Origin: Acinetobacter sp. WCHA55
GTDB taxonomy: Bacteria; Pseudomonadota; Gammaproteobacteria; Pseudomonadales; Moraxellaceae
NCBI RefSeq assembly: GCF_002165305.2
Contig: NZ_CP032286.1
Location: forward strand, 1,426,001-1,490,000
Direction of reading: 5' to 3'
Length of the DNA: 64,000 bases
The notes under the pieces are model-generated. The model saw nothing but the letters and a program-made list of their open reading frames with translations, made no database searches and was not told the DNA's origin. This document shows, piece after piece, positions 1 through 8,653 of this stretch; position 1 is the first letter of the stretch, and the number at the start of each line of letters is the position of its first letter. The translations under genes were made by a program, and so were the position numbers.

Positions 1-870
1 AGTCAAGTTTTTTAGCTTGTTATTCTTTGCAAAATCTTCTATTTGTTCATGGCAATATCTGTAAATGCATGATCCAAGAAGAGTTAATAAGTTTTCTTCG
101 CTATTTTCAACAAGCATACTTGGAGATAAAAATTCGAAGATACTATTCCAAGTTATTTCAACGCTGATGATATAGTTTTTTTTGGTTGTATAAGCAGTAT
201 CACCAGCTTGATTAGCTTTATAGAGTATATCTAATATTACAACATCCTCCCCTTGTGATAGATTTTCAATACCTTCTGGTTTTAACCTTAAATTTTGAAT
301 TGTCGTTTCAAGTTCCTGAACTTTATTTCTTAATACTAAAATTTCTTGAGTTGTATTTTCTGAAGGAATTAAATCAGCACGTACCCACCCAACAGCAGGG
401 TAGGTTTTTATTGTTTTAGAAAGACTTAATGACACAAGTCCTGAAATTTGGTCTAAATTTTTCCAAAATTTAACAAGCCTACCAGTGCATACCTTTTCTC
501 TGAAATTTTCTAATTTTTCTTGTAATTTTGAATCTTTTTCACATTTGATCTGAGGTAAGTTATTGGGGTCACCATGAATTAGTGCAATGACTTTCATTCC
601 TTTTGAAACAGCATAATCATATTCCATTTCAGTGTAGCCAATACCTTCAGGACTTAAAGAGCCATATCTACCCCCAATTAATAAAAGGTAATAGTCACAA
701 TCATCAACAACTTTTTTTATGAAGTCCCATTGCTCTTCATCTACAGCTGGGAAGAGCTCCATTCCAGCAGGAATACAATCCATTTCCATGAGAGTCTGAA
801 TAATATGTTTACGCTCTTCTTCTAAATCCTTAAAAGTTGAACTCACAAAAACTTGGTATCTTTTATCCAT
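1..870 (-). CDS. DUF4062 domain protein, 3' end outside window
   Basis: I translated this frame by hand. It is open for 290 codons from an ATG at 870 to the window edge with no stop. It begins [20 protein letters not shown], the typical opening of DUF4062, a TIR-like fold found at the front of STAND-type ATPases and other multidomain proteins. The text [17 protein letters not shown] and [20 protein letters not shown] continues the domain to about residue 110. After that comes a coiled-coil-like stretch (about 170-200). Any C-terminal effector or ATPase domain lies outside the window. It sits at the end of an accessory island, so a defence or signalling role is possible, but this is inference. 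Confidence 0.8.
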   Translation of the reverse strand, partial: MDKRYQVFVSSTFKDLEEERKHIIQTLMEMDCIPAGMELFPAVDEEQWDFIKKVVDDCDYYLLLIGGRYGSLSPEGIGYTEMEYDYAVSKGMKVIALIHGDPNNLPQIKCEKDSKLQEKLENFREKVCTGRLVKFWKNLDQISGLVSLSLSKTIKTYPAVGWVRADLIPSENTTQEILVLRNKVQELETTIQNLRLKPEGIENLSQGEDVVILDILYKANQAGDTAYTTKKNYIISVEITWNSIFEFLSPSMLVENSEENLLTLLGSCIYRYCHEQIEDFAKNNKLKNLT

Positions 871-1014
871 TTGAATCATAACTATTAAAATTCACATTAA
901 AATAACATGCTTAGAATTTATAAGCTATTGATATTGAAAGGGTGGGAGAGGCATGACCTGACTTAGTCAAGGGGTGGTAATCCTCCCATAAATAACCGAA
1001 GTTAAAAGTAGAGG

Positions 1015-1830
1015 TTAAGCAGCCATTAGAGGTGGCTTTCCTTTGTTAGCTTGATGTGGTCTTTCATGGTTGTAATGCCACAACCAGTTTGTTGCATAAT
1101 CTTGTACTTCATCCAAAGTATCAAATAAATGCTTGCTCAGCCAACTATAACGTATGGTCCGATTATAGCGTTCAATATACGCATTCTGCTGTGGCTTACC
1201 CGGTTGAATATATTCAATACGAATACCGTGCTCAGTAGCCCAGCGCACAAATTCGTGACTGATAAATTCGGGACCATTATCGCATCGGATCACTAACGGT
1301 TTTTCTCTCCACTCCAGCAATTGATTCAACGTACGAATAACCCTGATTGTGAGCAATGAGAACCCTGCTTCAATGGCTAGGCCTTCGCGGCGGTAATCAT
1401 CAATCACATTCAATAATCGAAACTTGCGACCATCGGAAAGCTGATCATGCATAAAATCTAATGACCAAACCTGATTTTCTCGGATTGGTTCTTTCAATGG
1501 TTCAGGCGCATGCCGATTTAGTCTTCTTCTCGGTTTAATACGCAGATTCAGTGCCAACTCACAGTAAATGCGGTAAACCCGCTTGTGATTCCAGCAGCAA
1601 CTCTCAACATGCCGTAAATACGAGAAGCACAAACCAAAGCCCCAATCGGAATTTTCCTCAGTGAGTTCAATGAGCTGTTCAGCAATGAGTGCATTGTCAT
1701 CGCTGAGTTTGGCTTGATAGCGGTAGCAGGTTTCACTAATGCCAAATGCTTTACAAGCCAAACGAATACTAATGGCATGCTGGGCAACTGCCTGTTGTGC
1801 CATCTTACGCCGGCAAGATGGCTTTACCAC
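1015..1830 (-). CDS. IS3-family transposase OrfB (DDE integrase)
   Basis: This is the catalytic part of the transposase. An HTH_21-type segment (about residues 45-105) is followed by an rve integrase core. The DDE triad is visible in [20 protein letters not shown] and [12 protein letters not shown]. The listed start is a GTG inside the orfA overlap. Translation most likely comes through the -1 frameshift from orfA rather than from this codon. The reading frame looks intact, so the element could still move. Confidence 0.9.
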   Translation of the reverse strand: MVKPSCRRKMAQQAVAQHAISIRLACKAFGISETCYRYQAKLSDDNALIAEQLIELTEENSDWGFGLCFSYLRHVESCCWNHKRVYRIYCELALNLRIKPRRRLNRHAPEPLKEPIRENQVWSLDFMHDQLSDGRKFRLLNVIDDYRREGLAIEAGFSLLTIRVIRTLNQLLEWREKPLVIRCDNGPEFISHEFVRWATEHGIRIEYIQPGKPQQNAYIERYNRTIRYSWLSKHLFDTLDEVQDYATNWLWHYNHERPHQANKGKPPLMAA

Positions 1831-2090
1831 TTTTTTGCCATCGCTTCCTGGATGATTTCGGCCTTTAATCGCTCTTCCGCATACATCTTTTTAAGTCTGG
1901 TATTTTCGGCTTCTAGCTCTTTCAGTCGAGCCATTAATGATGTATCCATACCACCATATTTGGCACGCCATTTATAAAAGGTAGCATTACTCATGCCGTG
2001 TTCACGGCAAAGGGTCGCTACAGGTGTGCCAGATTCTGCCTGTTTCAAGATGGACATGATCTGACTGTCAGTAAATTTAGATGTTTTCAT
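1824..2090 (-). CDS. IS3-family transposase OrfA (helix-turn-helix)
   Basis: This 88-residue protein begins [20 protein letters not shown] and carries the HTH_Tnp_1 DNA-binding fold (about 5-50, including [20 protein letters not shown]). A leucine-zipper-like helix follows ([18 protein letters not shown]). It binds the terminal repeats and regulates transposition. Its end overlaps orfB by 7 bases at an A-rich slippery site. Confidence 0.9.
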   Translation of the reverse strand: MKTSKFTDSQIMSILKQAESGTPVATLCREHGMSNATFYKWRAKYGGMDTSLMARLKELEAENTRLKKMYAEERLKAEIIQEAMAKKW

Positions 2091-2247
2091 GCAGAATCTC
2101 CTGCTCGTATCTTAAGAGAAAATTCTACTTTTAGATCCTATTATTTTTAGGGGGGATTACCGGGTGTAACTATTATTAAGCTACGCCCCTGTTTATACTT
2201 CATTGAAAGTAATATCTAACCACAAATTAATTATGATCAAATGTTGA

Positions 2248-3186
2248 CTATTTTTTATTGCGCAAGGATTCAATTAGATTTTCTATATTTATTATTAGGA
2301 TGACTGTTAACTTAATTTGTTCTCTTAAAACAATATAGTCATCGATTAAATTAGCTATTTCTGTTATGGCTACGTTTTCACTAGCCCCAGCTAACATATT
2401 TTCTATCCACTCTCTATTTTGAGGACTTTGTCTTGCATATTGAATTATATTTTGACGAGTATCTATGAGTTTAGCGTTACTCAAATACTCAACTATCCTT
2501 TCTACAACCTCGATATTAAAATTAAAATAACCCAACTTTAAAAGTTGATCTAAGTTGTTGTTTAAAAAGTCAAAAGTATCATAATATACTTCAATTTTAC
2601 TTTTTGAAATTGAAAACCGTCTTAATGGATTGTTCTTAAATAAATCTTTCAAATCATTTAATTTGAAGTCCATTTTCATTAATGGTGTAGTATCGATAAT
2701 AGGATTATATTTTTCTATTGGTGTAATTAAGCTAGTTGCAGCATATTTAAAATCATTGAAATTCTGTTCTATCAAAATTGAAATTTTACTAAATTTCTCA
2801 ATTTCTAAATCCTTTCTTTCCTCCTCTATTTTCCTTCTGTCATCTAATTGAGTTAGTGTGGAAATGATAAAAGCTAGCGAATTTAAAAATAGGCCAGTAA
2901 GAACGATGCCAAAAAGTGCAAGACCAGAAGCTAAAATCCTTGTAGCATCGTTGCTTGGAACTATATCGCCATAACCCAGTGTGGTTATCGTGATTAAGCT
3001 AAAGTAAAATGCAGTATAGAAGCTTTCTAAGTTAATCCCCTCTAAAGAACTTACAAGCTTGAATATAGGAATACAGTAGATAAGGATGCTTGAAACAAAA
3101 ATAGCAGCCAAATAAATTAATGCGAAGTATATTGGATTGATTTTAGAGAGTTTGCGTAAAGCTTGTCCCATCATTTCTGAATACAT
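2248..3186 (-). CDS. Two-TM potassium-channel-like protein (Ion_trans_2), 5' end altered by IS30
   Basis: One hydrophobic helix (INPIYFALIYLAAIFVSSIL), a pore loop with the selectivity filter TTLGYGDIV, and a second helix (LASGLALFGIVLTGLFLNSL) define an Ion_trans_2 pore. A charged coiled-coil segment and a roughly 200-residue helical cytoplasmic tail follow. I chose the ATG at 3186 (MYSEMMGQAL). The frame is also open back to a GTG at 3228, but those 14 codons are made of IS30 terminal sequence. The native upstream region has been displaced by the insertion about 16 bases before the ATG, so expression may be lost or driven from the IS. The C-terminal tail resembles no regulatory domain I recognise. 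Confidence 0.75.
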   Translation of the reverse strand: MYSEMMGQALRKLSKINPIYFALIYLAAIFVSSILIYCIPIFKLVSSLEGINLESFYTAFYFSLITITTLGYGDIVPSNDATRILASGLALFGIVLTGLFLNSLAFIISTLTQLDDRRKIEEERKDLEIEKFSKISILIEQNFNDFKYAATSLITPIEKYNPIIDTTPLMKMDFKLNDLKDLFKNNPLRRFSISKSKIEVYYDTFDFLNNNLDQLLKLGYFNFNIEVVERIVEYLSNAKLIDTRQNIIQYARQSPQNREWIENMLAGASENVAITEIANLIDDYIVLREQIKLTVILIINIENLIESLRNKK

Positions 3187-3201
3187 GTTAACCCGGCAGA
3201 G

Positions 3202-4274
3202 TAAAACTTGAAGTGCGACATAAACCACCTAATTAATTTAAAGGGTTTATGGAGTATATAAAATTGTCATACCATCATCTTAACTTTGAAGATCGTACTG
3301 CATTAATGCTTGAGTCAAGAAAAGAAGGCTTTTCAGCCAGAAAATTTGCTGAACTCATTAAAAGACATCCTAGTACGATCTATCGTGAGCTTAAAAGAAA
3401 TAGCATCAATGACGTTTATCAAGCTCGATATGCTTCTGATAACACCTTCGCTAGACGTAGACGTGGTCACAGAAAACTCAAAATCGATTCAATCCTCTGG
3501 AAATTTATTGTTGAAGCGATCCGTTGTTTATGGTCTCCTCAGCAAATAGCAAAGCGTTTAAAGACATTTCCTGATTTGGATCAAACAATGAATGTAAGCC
3601 ATACAACGATTTATTCAACGATACGAGCATTACCCAAGGGTGAGTTGAAAAAAGACTTATTATCCTGTCTACGTCATGAAAATAAAAAGCGAAAAGCTAA
3701 CGGTGAACCTAAAAAAGATTCTATATTACAGGATATTAAAACTATTCATGAGCGCCCAGCCGAAGTTCAAGAAAGAAAAATACCGGGTCATTGGGAAGCT
3801 GATTTAATTAAAGGTAAAGACAATAAAAGTTCGATAGCAACACTTATTGAACGAAATACACGGCTCTGTATCTTGGCAACATTACCTGATGCAAAGGCAG
3901 AATCAGTGCGCAAGGCTTTAACTGAAGCTCTGAAATATTTACCTGCAGAACTGCGTAAAACGTTGACCTATGACCGTGGACGTGAGATGTCAGAACATAA
4001 AATACTCGAAGAAGATTTAGGCATAGATGTATATTTCTGTGACCCACATTCACCCTGGCAAAAAGGCACATGCGAAAATATGAATGGTTTAATTAGGCAA
4101 TATTTACCTAAAGGGATTGATTTAAATCAGGCAGATCAGCATTATTTAAATCAAGTTGCCATGTCACTGAATACTCGTCCTAGAAAGGCGTTAGATTGGC
4201 TTACACCATTAGAGAAATTTGCTCAGCTTGTTGATTATCATATGGCTTTTGAAACTGTCGCACCTCATGTTTGA
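3202..4274 (+). mobile_element. IS30-family insertion sequence (ISAba125-like)
   Basis: A single IS30 transposase lies between inverted repeats. The left end reads AAAACTTGAAGTGCGACA from 3203. The right end, reverse-complemented, reads CAAACATGAGGTGCGACA. The right end sequence TTTGAATTCGCCCC is what I remember from the ISAba125 junction upstream of blaNDM genes, where TTGAAT acts as an outward -35 box (here 4271-4276). Boundaries are good to a few bases, and no target duplication was confirmed. The left repeat is more diverged than the right. Confidence 0.85.
3249..4274 (+). CDS. IS30-family transposase
   Basis: This 341-residue protein begins with an IS30 HTH_38 domain (LSYHHLNFEDRTALMLESRK, then HPSTIYRELKRN). 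An rve integrase core follows, with the DDE residues visible in HWEADLIKG, LTYDRGREMS and GTCENMNGLIRQYLPKG. Length and motifs match intact members, so the element looks functional. Its last codons run into the right terminal repeat, as is usual in this family. Confidence 0.93.
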   Translation: MEYIKLSYHHLNFEDRTALMLESRKEGFSARKFAELIKRHPSTIYRELKRNSINDVYQARYASDNTFARRRRGHRKLKIDSILWKFIVEAIRCLWSPQQIAKRLKTFPDLDQTMNVSHTTIYSTIRALPKGELKKDLLSCLRHENKKRKANGEPKKDSILQDIKTIHERPAEVQERKIPGHWEADLIKGKDNKSSIATLIERNTRLCILATLPDAKAESVRKALTEALKYLPAELRKTLTYDRGREMSEHKILEEDLGIDVYFCDPHSPWQKGTCENMNGLIRQYLPKGIDLNQADQHYLNQVAMSLNTRPRKALDWLTPLEKFAQLVDYHMAFETVAPHV

Positions 4275-4447
4275 ATTCGCCCCCCATAAGAATTACTTAA
4301 ATTAAAGATATATTGCCGATACTAAACTGTAAAACATTGTAATGATTAAAAATTTAATGATTTTAATCGAAATATTAAAATTAATTTATTATTAATTAAA
4401 CTACAATAGTCAACCCATCTTCCAAATTAAAATAATTCCTTTTTCAA

Positions 4448-4486
4448 ACTTCATTGACTAGCCACGTTTTGGCTAGTCAATGAAGT
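4448..4486 (-). terminator. Long perfect hairpin after the umuDC operon
   Basis: ACTTCATTGACTAGCC (4448-4463) pairs perfectly with GGCTAGTCAATGAAGT (4471-4486) around a 7-base loop. It lies 8 bases past the last stop of the Pol V operon on the minus strand. The following T tract on that strand is weak (TTTGAAAAAG). Confidence 0.65.
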
Positions 4487-4494
4487 ATCTGTGA

Positions 4495-4725
4495 TTACGG
4501 CTCACTTAAAACAAGCTGCTTAACTTTAACCGCTTTCTCAAAGTGATCTAGTTTGTGATGCATAATCCACCACTGAGCAGCTTCCATCAATAGTTCTGGA
4601 TTATCATTTTTATTCCTGAAGAAAGCGTAAAAGGATAGACCTACATTTTCTCCCTTCTTCTTAATTTTCTCGTTACATCCACGAATAAAAATTTCTTTTA
4701 ATTCATCTCTCATAATTTGATCCAT
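4495..4725 (-). CDS. Hypothetical protein, last gene of the Pol V operon
   Basis: This is a 76-residue, mixed-charge soluble protein (start MDQIMRDELKEIFIRG) without a signal peptide or membrane segment. I do not recognise the family. It follows the 72-residue gene by 45 bases on the same strand and precedes the strong hairpin at 4448-4486, so it is probably the last cistron of the umuD-umuC transcript. A start at the second Met (MRDELK) is also possible. Confidence 0.55.
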   Translation of the reverse strand: MDQIMRDELKEIFIRGCNEKIKKKGENVGLSFYAFFRNKNDNPELLMEAAQWWIMHHKLDHFEKAVKVKQLVLSEP

Positions 4726-4770
4726 CTTAATTATTCAATTTCTCTAAAACTTGCATAACTGCAGATAGAT

Positions 4771-4989
4771 TTAATTCACCGTCCCTAACACTGGAATCAT
4801 TCTAGGTCCAGCCTGTCTAGCCTTGCCAATAATCTCTACCAGCTCATCATAAGTCAGTTCAAACTTATCCTCACTGTCAAAGACGTAAACCATATTCTTG
4901 TCTTTGAATTCCTCTGGTGTCGGTGGCACAAAACGCTTAGGGATTAGAATCTGCGTCAATTGTTCATTTGAAAGTTTAAATAAATGCAT
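4771..4989 (-). CDS. Hypothetical protein directly after umuC
   Basis: This 72-residue soluble protein begins MHLFKLSNEQLTQILIPKRF and has an acidic middle (VFDSEDKFELTYDELVEII). It starts only four bases after the umuC stop, which supports translational coupling in the same operon. The family is unknown to me. The location suggests a Pol V accessory or phage-borne small gene, but nothing in the sequence shows its function. Confidence 0.65.
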   Translation of the reverse strand: MHLFKLSNEQLTQILIPKRFVPPTPEEFKDKNMVYVFDSEDKFELTYDELVEIIGKARQAGPRMIPVLGTVN

Positions 4990-4993
4990 AGTT

Positions 4994-6289
4994 TTATCTC
5001 ACTCTAAAGAGTTCATTCCATTCGGTTAAATAGTTAGGGGATTTACGTTCTTGATTCATTTGCCAGTGTTCTTCTTTTCGCCCGCACAAACCCAACGACA
5101 AAGTGTTTTTGCCATACTTGTGGGTGATGTGATCTAAGGCATCTGAGAGCTTGGCTCGTTTAATCTGTAGCGAATAATCAGTAAATAGGTCAGGGGAGAA
5201 TTTCGCTTTGGGGATGATCTCCATCAGGATGATTCCTGCCTTCTTATACTTAAAGCCGGGTTTGAATACCTCATCAATGGCCTGCATCGCTATGCGGGTA
5301 ATCTCTAAAACATCATCGGTATGCTCAGGCAATTGCATAATGACGTAAGGTGTGTATTTCTCGGCCTTATCGAAGCGACCAGTCTGAATGAATACTCCAA
5401 TCATCTTGCATAGGGACATATCATCACGCAGTCTTGAAACAGCTCTTTGCACATATAAACGCACTGAGGACTTGATGTTTTCAATGTCATAGATGGGTTG
5501 GCCATAAGATTGGCTGCTGATGATTTGCTTTTTAGCTGGGGCATCACTTTCAATATCGATGCATGAGACCCCATTCAGCTCTCGTACGGTCTTTTCCATG
5601 ACAATACTGAACTGCTTTTTAATTTCTATAGGATGCGCTTGAACCAAATCCAAAACGGTACGGATATTCATTGCATTGAGCTTTTTACAATTCTGCCGAC
5701 CAACACCCCAAACCTCACCAACGTCGACTTGGGCAAGCATGGCTTCAGTAGAGCAAGGGTCCATATCGACCAGATTGCACACCCCATTAAAGAACTTATT
5801 CTTCTTGGCTAGGTGATTAGCAATTTTGGCTTCAGTCTTTGAGCGGCCAATCCCCACGCAGCAGGGCAAAGTAAGCCACTGCCAAGCGGTCTTACGAATG
5901 TCTTGGGCATAGTCGGTTAAATCAAATAAGTGTTCATAACTGGTGAGATCCAAGAAGCATTCATCGACTGAATAAATCTCCTGTTCTCCTGGTGCAACAT
6001 ACATCCCCAGTAAAGTCATAAAGCGACGTGACATGGCACCATATAGGGCAAAATTACTGGAGAACACCTGCACGTCATGCTTCTTAATGATGTCTTGAAT
6101 CTGGAATACTGGCACACCCATTTTAATACCAATGTCTTTGGCTTCTTGGGAGCGCGCCACGGCACAACCATCATTACTCGAGAGAACAATGACCGGACGA
6201 TTATTGAGGGATGGATTAAAAATACGTTCACAACTGACGTAGCAGTTATTCACGTCCACTAACGCGAATATACGATTTTCAGCTTTCAT
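4994..6289 (-). CDS. umuC: DNA polymerase V catalytic subunit UmuC
   Basis: This is a Y-family translesion polymerase of 431 residues. The palm/finger motifs are complete: FALVDVNNCYVSCERIF carries the first catalytic Asp, and YSVDECFLDL carries the second Asp and the Glu. A helix-hairpin-helix thumb (VGEVWGVGRQNCKKL) and the UmuC-specific C-terminal little finger follow. The frame is open back to 6352, but that would overlap umuD by 50 bases. The ATG at 6289 (MKAENRIFALVDVNN) matches family N-termini and lies 13 bases after the umuD stop. It works with cleaved UmuD in error-prone SOS repair. Confidence 0.93.
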   Translation of the reverse strand: MKAENRIFALVDVNNCYVSCERIFNPSLNNRPVIVLSSNDGCAVARSQEAKDIGIKMGVPVFQIQDIIKKHDVQVFSSNFALYGAMSRRFMTLLGMYVAPGEQEIYSVDECFLDLTSYEHLFDLTDYAQDIRKTAWQWLTLPCCVGIGRSKTEAKIANHLAKKNKFFNGVCNLVDMDPCSTEAMLAQVDVGEVWGVGRQNCKKLNAMNIRTVLDLVQAHPIEIKKQFSIVMEKTVRELNGVSCIDIESDAPAKKQIISSQSYGQPIYDIENIKSSVRLYVQRAVSRLRDDMSLCKMIGVFIQTGRFDKAEKYTPYVIMQLPEHTDDVLEITRIAMQAIDEVFKPGFKYKKAGIILMEIIPKAKFSPDLFTDYSLQIKRAKLSDALDHITHKYGKNTLSLGLCGRKEEHWQMNQERKSPNYLTEWNELFRVR

Positions 6290-6302
6290 TTTTTTATACT
6301 TC

Positions 6303-6938
6303 TTATTTGCTGGTAGAGCGTCTATAAAATTGCTTGAGGTTGAAGGTAACAACCCCTTGGATAGAGATAGATTGGCTGTCTTTAGGAATAATATGCTCGT
6401 AAGCTGGGTTTTCAGCTCTTAGCCAAATAGGGGGAAGTTCATAGTCTTCATCCCCAAACATTTCTTTGATTTCTTGTTTTGACATCTTAGCGGTCATCAT
6501 TAACCGCTTTAACGTTATTTCACGCTCATCGATGAGGGCTAAAACGATATCTCTATGCTGTGCTGTAATGCTCTTATCAACCAGAAAAGGGTCATCTATT
6601 TCAAAGCCAGCGTAAAGCATGGACTCACTATCAACCCGTCCCATGAACGTGGAGATTGGATTGAAGATGAGAAAGTCATTTAAGTCGATCGACTTGTCGA
6701 TGTGATCTTTGGTACCAAAAGCAGGACCCGCAGAAAAACGTTCTAATGCAGACGGAATTTCGAGGTGGGTTTTAATTGAGATTTCTTTAAGATCAAACTT
6801 AGAACCTAGCTCATGCTCTTTTTGTATTTTTTGAAAGACAGCATTGACGGTAGGACTAGGAGCACCATCAGGGCCCATAAGTGTTTGAAGGAATGACCAG
6901 ACGTCATCCGAGAAATAGATCGGTAGTTTCTTTGACAT
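6303..6938 (-). CDS. umuD: UmuD-type S24 peptidase/regulator with long N-terminal extension (UmuDAb-like)
   Basis: This 211-residue protein has a C-terminal S24 self-cleaving domain. The likely cleavage site is Ala70-Gly71 in RFSAGPAFG. The serine nucleophile is Ser106 in VDSESMLYAG, and the lysine general base is Lys144 in ITLKRL. The first 70 residues are much longer than in E. coli UmuD (about 140 residues in total). This matches the Acinetobacter UmuDAb type, which also represses DNA-damage genes. It is the first gene of the operon with umuC, and a 17-bp palindrome lies 66 bases upstream of its start. Confidence 0.88.
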   Translation of the reverse strand: MSKKLPIYFSDDVWSFLQTLMGPDGAPSPTVNAVFQKIQKEHELGSKFDLKEISIKTHLEIPSALERFSAGPAFGTKDHIDKSIDLNDFLIFNPISTFMGRVDSESMLYAGFEIDDPFLVDKSITAQHRDIVLALIDEREITLKRLMMTAKMSKQEIKEMFGDEDYELPPIWLRAENPAYEHIIPKDSQSISIQGVVTFNLKQFYRRSTSK

Positions 6939-7003
6939 GTTTGACTCCTACGCTACGAGGCGTGTTTGGAACTGAACTCTTTTTTAGGATAGTCTGCGCT
7001 GAA

Positions 7004-7020
7004 TTAAATTTCAAATTTAA
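7004..7020. promoter_or_regulatory. 17-bp palindrome upstream of umuD, candidate UmuDAb operator
   Basis: TTAAATTT-C-AAATTTAA is a perfect palindrome around one central base. It sits in the 106-base gap between the SRAP gene stop and the umuD start. Position and symmetry fit an SOS-type operator bound by a LexA-like dimer such as UmuDAb. The assignment is inference, because such an AT-rich palindrome could also arise by chance. Confidence 0.45.
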
Positions 7021-7044
7021 AAGCTGTGGATAATCAAAGGGCAT

Positions 7045-7695
7045 TCAAATTAAATTAGGTTGAGTACCATTTTCAGATAAGCGGGATTTAGGGAAGGTGA
7101 TGTACTCATCCTGCATTTCAAAGAAGAACTCATGCGCCTCTTTAAAGCTGCAGTTGAGCCATTCTTCACGGTATTCATCAGGGATTACGATGATCGAACG
7201 CTTCTCATCAGTAGGCTTATGAAATTGCTTCATGAAGGGATGTTTATCGGCATTGATAGTGAGCATGCTCATCGATCGGATTTGCTCACCTGCAATTACA
7301 GCATTCTCGTAGATGGCTGCAACGGTAAAGGGCATACTATCCTCACGTGCAATGCCATACCAGTGCGATTTCCCATCTATGTATTTTGGCTCAAAGATAG
7401 TTTCGACAGGGATTAAACCAAATTGAGACTTATACCAAGCCTCTCTAAAACTTGGTTTCTCGGCGACCGTTTCAGTCCGGGCATTATAGGTGTACTTACC
7501 GAAACTCTTTTCTTTTGCCCACTTAGGAATCATCCCAAAATTAACGGATCCCCACTCAACCTTACCCTTATTGGAAAAGATCAAAGGCGAGGGGAAGTTC
7601 GGAAATATATCTTCAGGGAACTCCAGTTGATCAGGTTCAGGCAGATCTAACAGAAATGCACGATTCTTTCTGATCGCTTCAAAGTTTGCGCACAT
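7045..7695 (-). CDS. SRAP-domain protein (SOS response-associated, YedK/HMCES family)
   Basis: SRAP proteins form a covalent thiazolidine crosslink to abasic sites in single-stranded DNA and so protect them. All expected active-site residues are present: Cys2 right after the start Met (MCANFE), Asn71 in YNARTE, Glu102 in IFEPKY, and a His in NADKHPFMKQFH (His152). At 216 residues the length is normal. It lies just upstream of umuD on the same strand, so abasic-site protection and translesion synthesis are grouped on this island. Confidence 0.9.
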   Translation of the reverse strand: MCANFEAIRKNRAFLLDLPEPDQLEFPEDIFPNFPSPLIFSNKGKVEWGSVNFGMIPKWAKEKSFGKYTYNARTETVAEKPSFREAWYKSQFGLIPVETIFEPKYIDGKSHWYGIAREDSMPFTVAAIYENAVIAGEQIRSMSMLTINADKHPFMKQFHKPTDEKRSIIVIPDEYREEWLNCSFKEAHEFFFEMQDEYITFPKSRLSENGTQPNLI

Positions 7696-7773
7696 ATACT
7701 TACCACTTTCTTATTTTTAATTTTGATACGTGAATTTTTGAAAATCGTACAAGGGATCATTATATCCAGTTTT

Positions 7774-8505
7774 TCAATATATATTGTCCCAATCTACAAC
7801 ATGGAATTTAATGTCATACATTTCACCTGCATCACTAAAGTTACAAGTAAGTTTTAATTCAAATCTCTCTGTCTGTTCATATCCCTCAGCATTCAGGAAC
7901 TTTATCCCAATATCACTAATATTGTACCTTAGCTTATTGATAGAATTTTGATCAAATTGCAGTCTAATAAGTGTAGGTGTATTAGCTGAAATTGGACGTA
8001 AAGACATTTCTTTGTACCTATTTAAGGGTTTAAATTTGTTATAGGTATAAAGTGGAATAAAACTATCAAATACAATTAAATTACACTTCATTAAATCTTT
8101 ATCAGATTCACATTCGAAAGTTAACAAAGTTGTCAATCCAAATTGTTCATCATCAAATGACGTGACAAGAAAATTGGAAAATTTAAATTTTGGTTTAAGG
8201 ATCTTATTTCGTGCCTGTCGTTCTTCAATTAACATTTGAAGTTGCTTTTCTGCAATTATTAAACTTTTATCTTGCTGTCTGAAATTCAGAACCAACCACA
8301 AAAATGCTAAAGGAGAAAAGATTCCAGCAAGTAGACTACCAAAACCACCAAAGTCAATTGTTGATTGTTTGATAAAAACATTGCCAAACAAAAACTGGTC
8401 AGGTTTGGCGAAAAAGCAAATAAAAATTAAATAGGCTAAGAATATGACTGTTATGAGGTAGATGGCCCAGCGTATCCAGTCAATTTTCTTCAGTTGTATA
8501 TTCAT
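7774..8505 (-). CDS. Hypothetical membrane protein, two TM helices and coiled coil
   Basis: This 243-residue protein has two predicted TM helices (WAIYLITVIFLAYLIFICFF and LLAGIFSPLAFLWLVLNF). A coiled coil (QQDKSLIIAEKQLQMLIEERQ) and a soluble beta-rich domain of about 150 residues follow. I recognise no family. The layout, with a short membrane anchor, helical linker and cytosolic domain, is common among uncharacterised genes of prophage and defence islands. It stands between the SRAP gene and another membrane protein of similar layout. Confidence 0.75.
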   Translation of the reverse strand: MNIQLKKIDWIRWAIYLITVIFLAYLIFICFFAKPDQFLFGNVFIKQSTIDFGGFGSLLAGIFSPLAFLWLVLNFRQQDKSLIIAEKQLQMLIEERQARNKILKPKFKFSNFLVTSFDDEQFGLTTLLTFECESDKDLMKCNLIVFDSFIPLYTYNKFKPLNRYKEMSLRPISANTPTLIRLQFDQNSINKLRYNISDIGIKFLNAEGYEQTERFELKLTCNFSDAGEMYDIKFHVVDWDNIY

Positions 8506-8653
8506 AAATTAAGCTTTCTAACTAATTTTAAAATTCGCGTTATCTTTTCATATTTTGCCAAATATTATGAAAAACGTCAGCGCTACTTCATTCAAAGATT
8601 TGATGTTTATGGTATCTAATGATCTTTGTCAGGAGAGCTTATTATGGTTACTA

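Larger units (their letters stand above)
975..2162 (-). mobile_element. IS3-family insertion sequence (IS51-like), about 1.19 kb
   Basis: The element carries orfA and orfB on the minus strand between imperfect terminal inverted repeats. The left end reads TGGTAATCCTCCC from 975, and the right end, reverse-complemented from 2162, reads CGGTAATCCCCCC. Similarity continues inside as TAAAAGTAGA at both ends. The exact outer bases are uncertain and I could not confirm a 3-bp target duplication. A run of six A on the coding strand (1831-1836) in the orfA/orfB overlap is the likely -1 frameshift site that makes the fused transposase. Confidence 0.85.

Noticed and set aside
972-2165. 3-bp target duplication of the IS3 element
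   Set aside because: The flanks read GGG/GGT depending on the exact end chosen, and no choice gives both matching ends and matching flanks.
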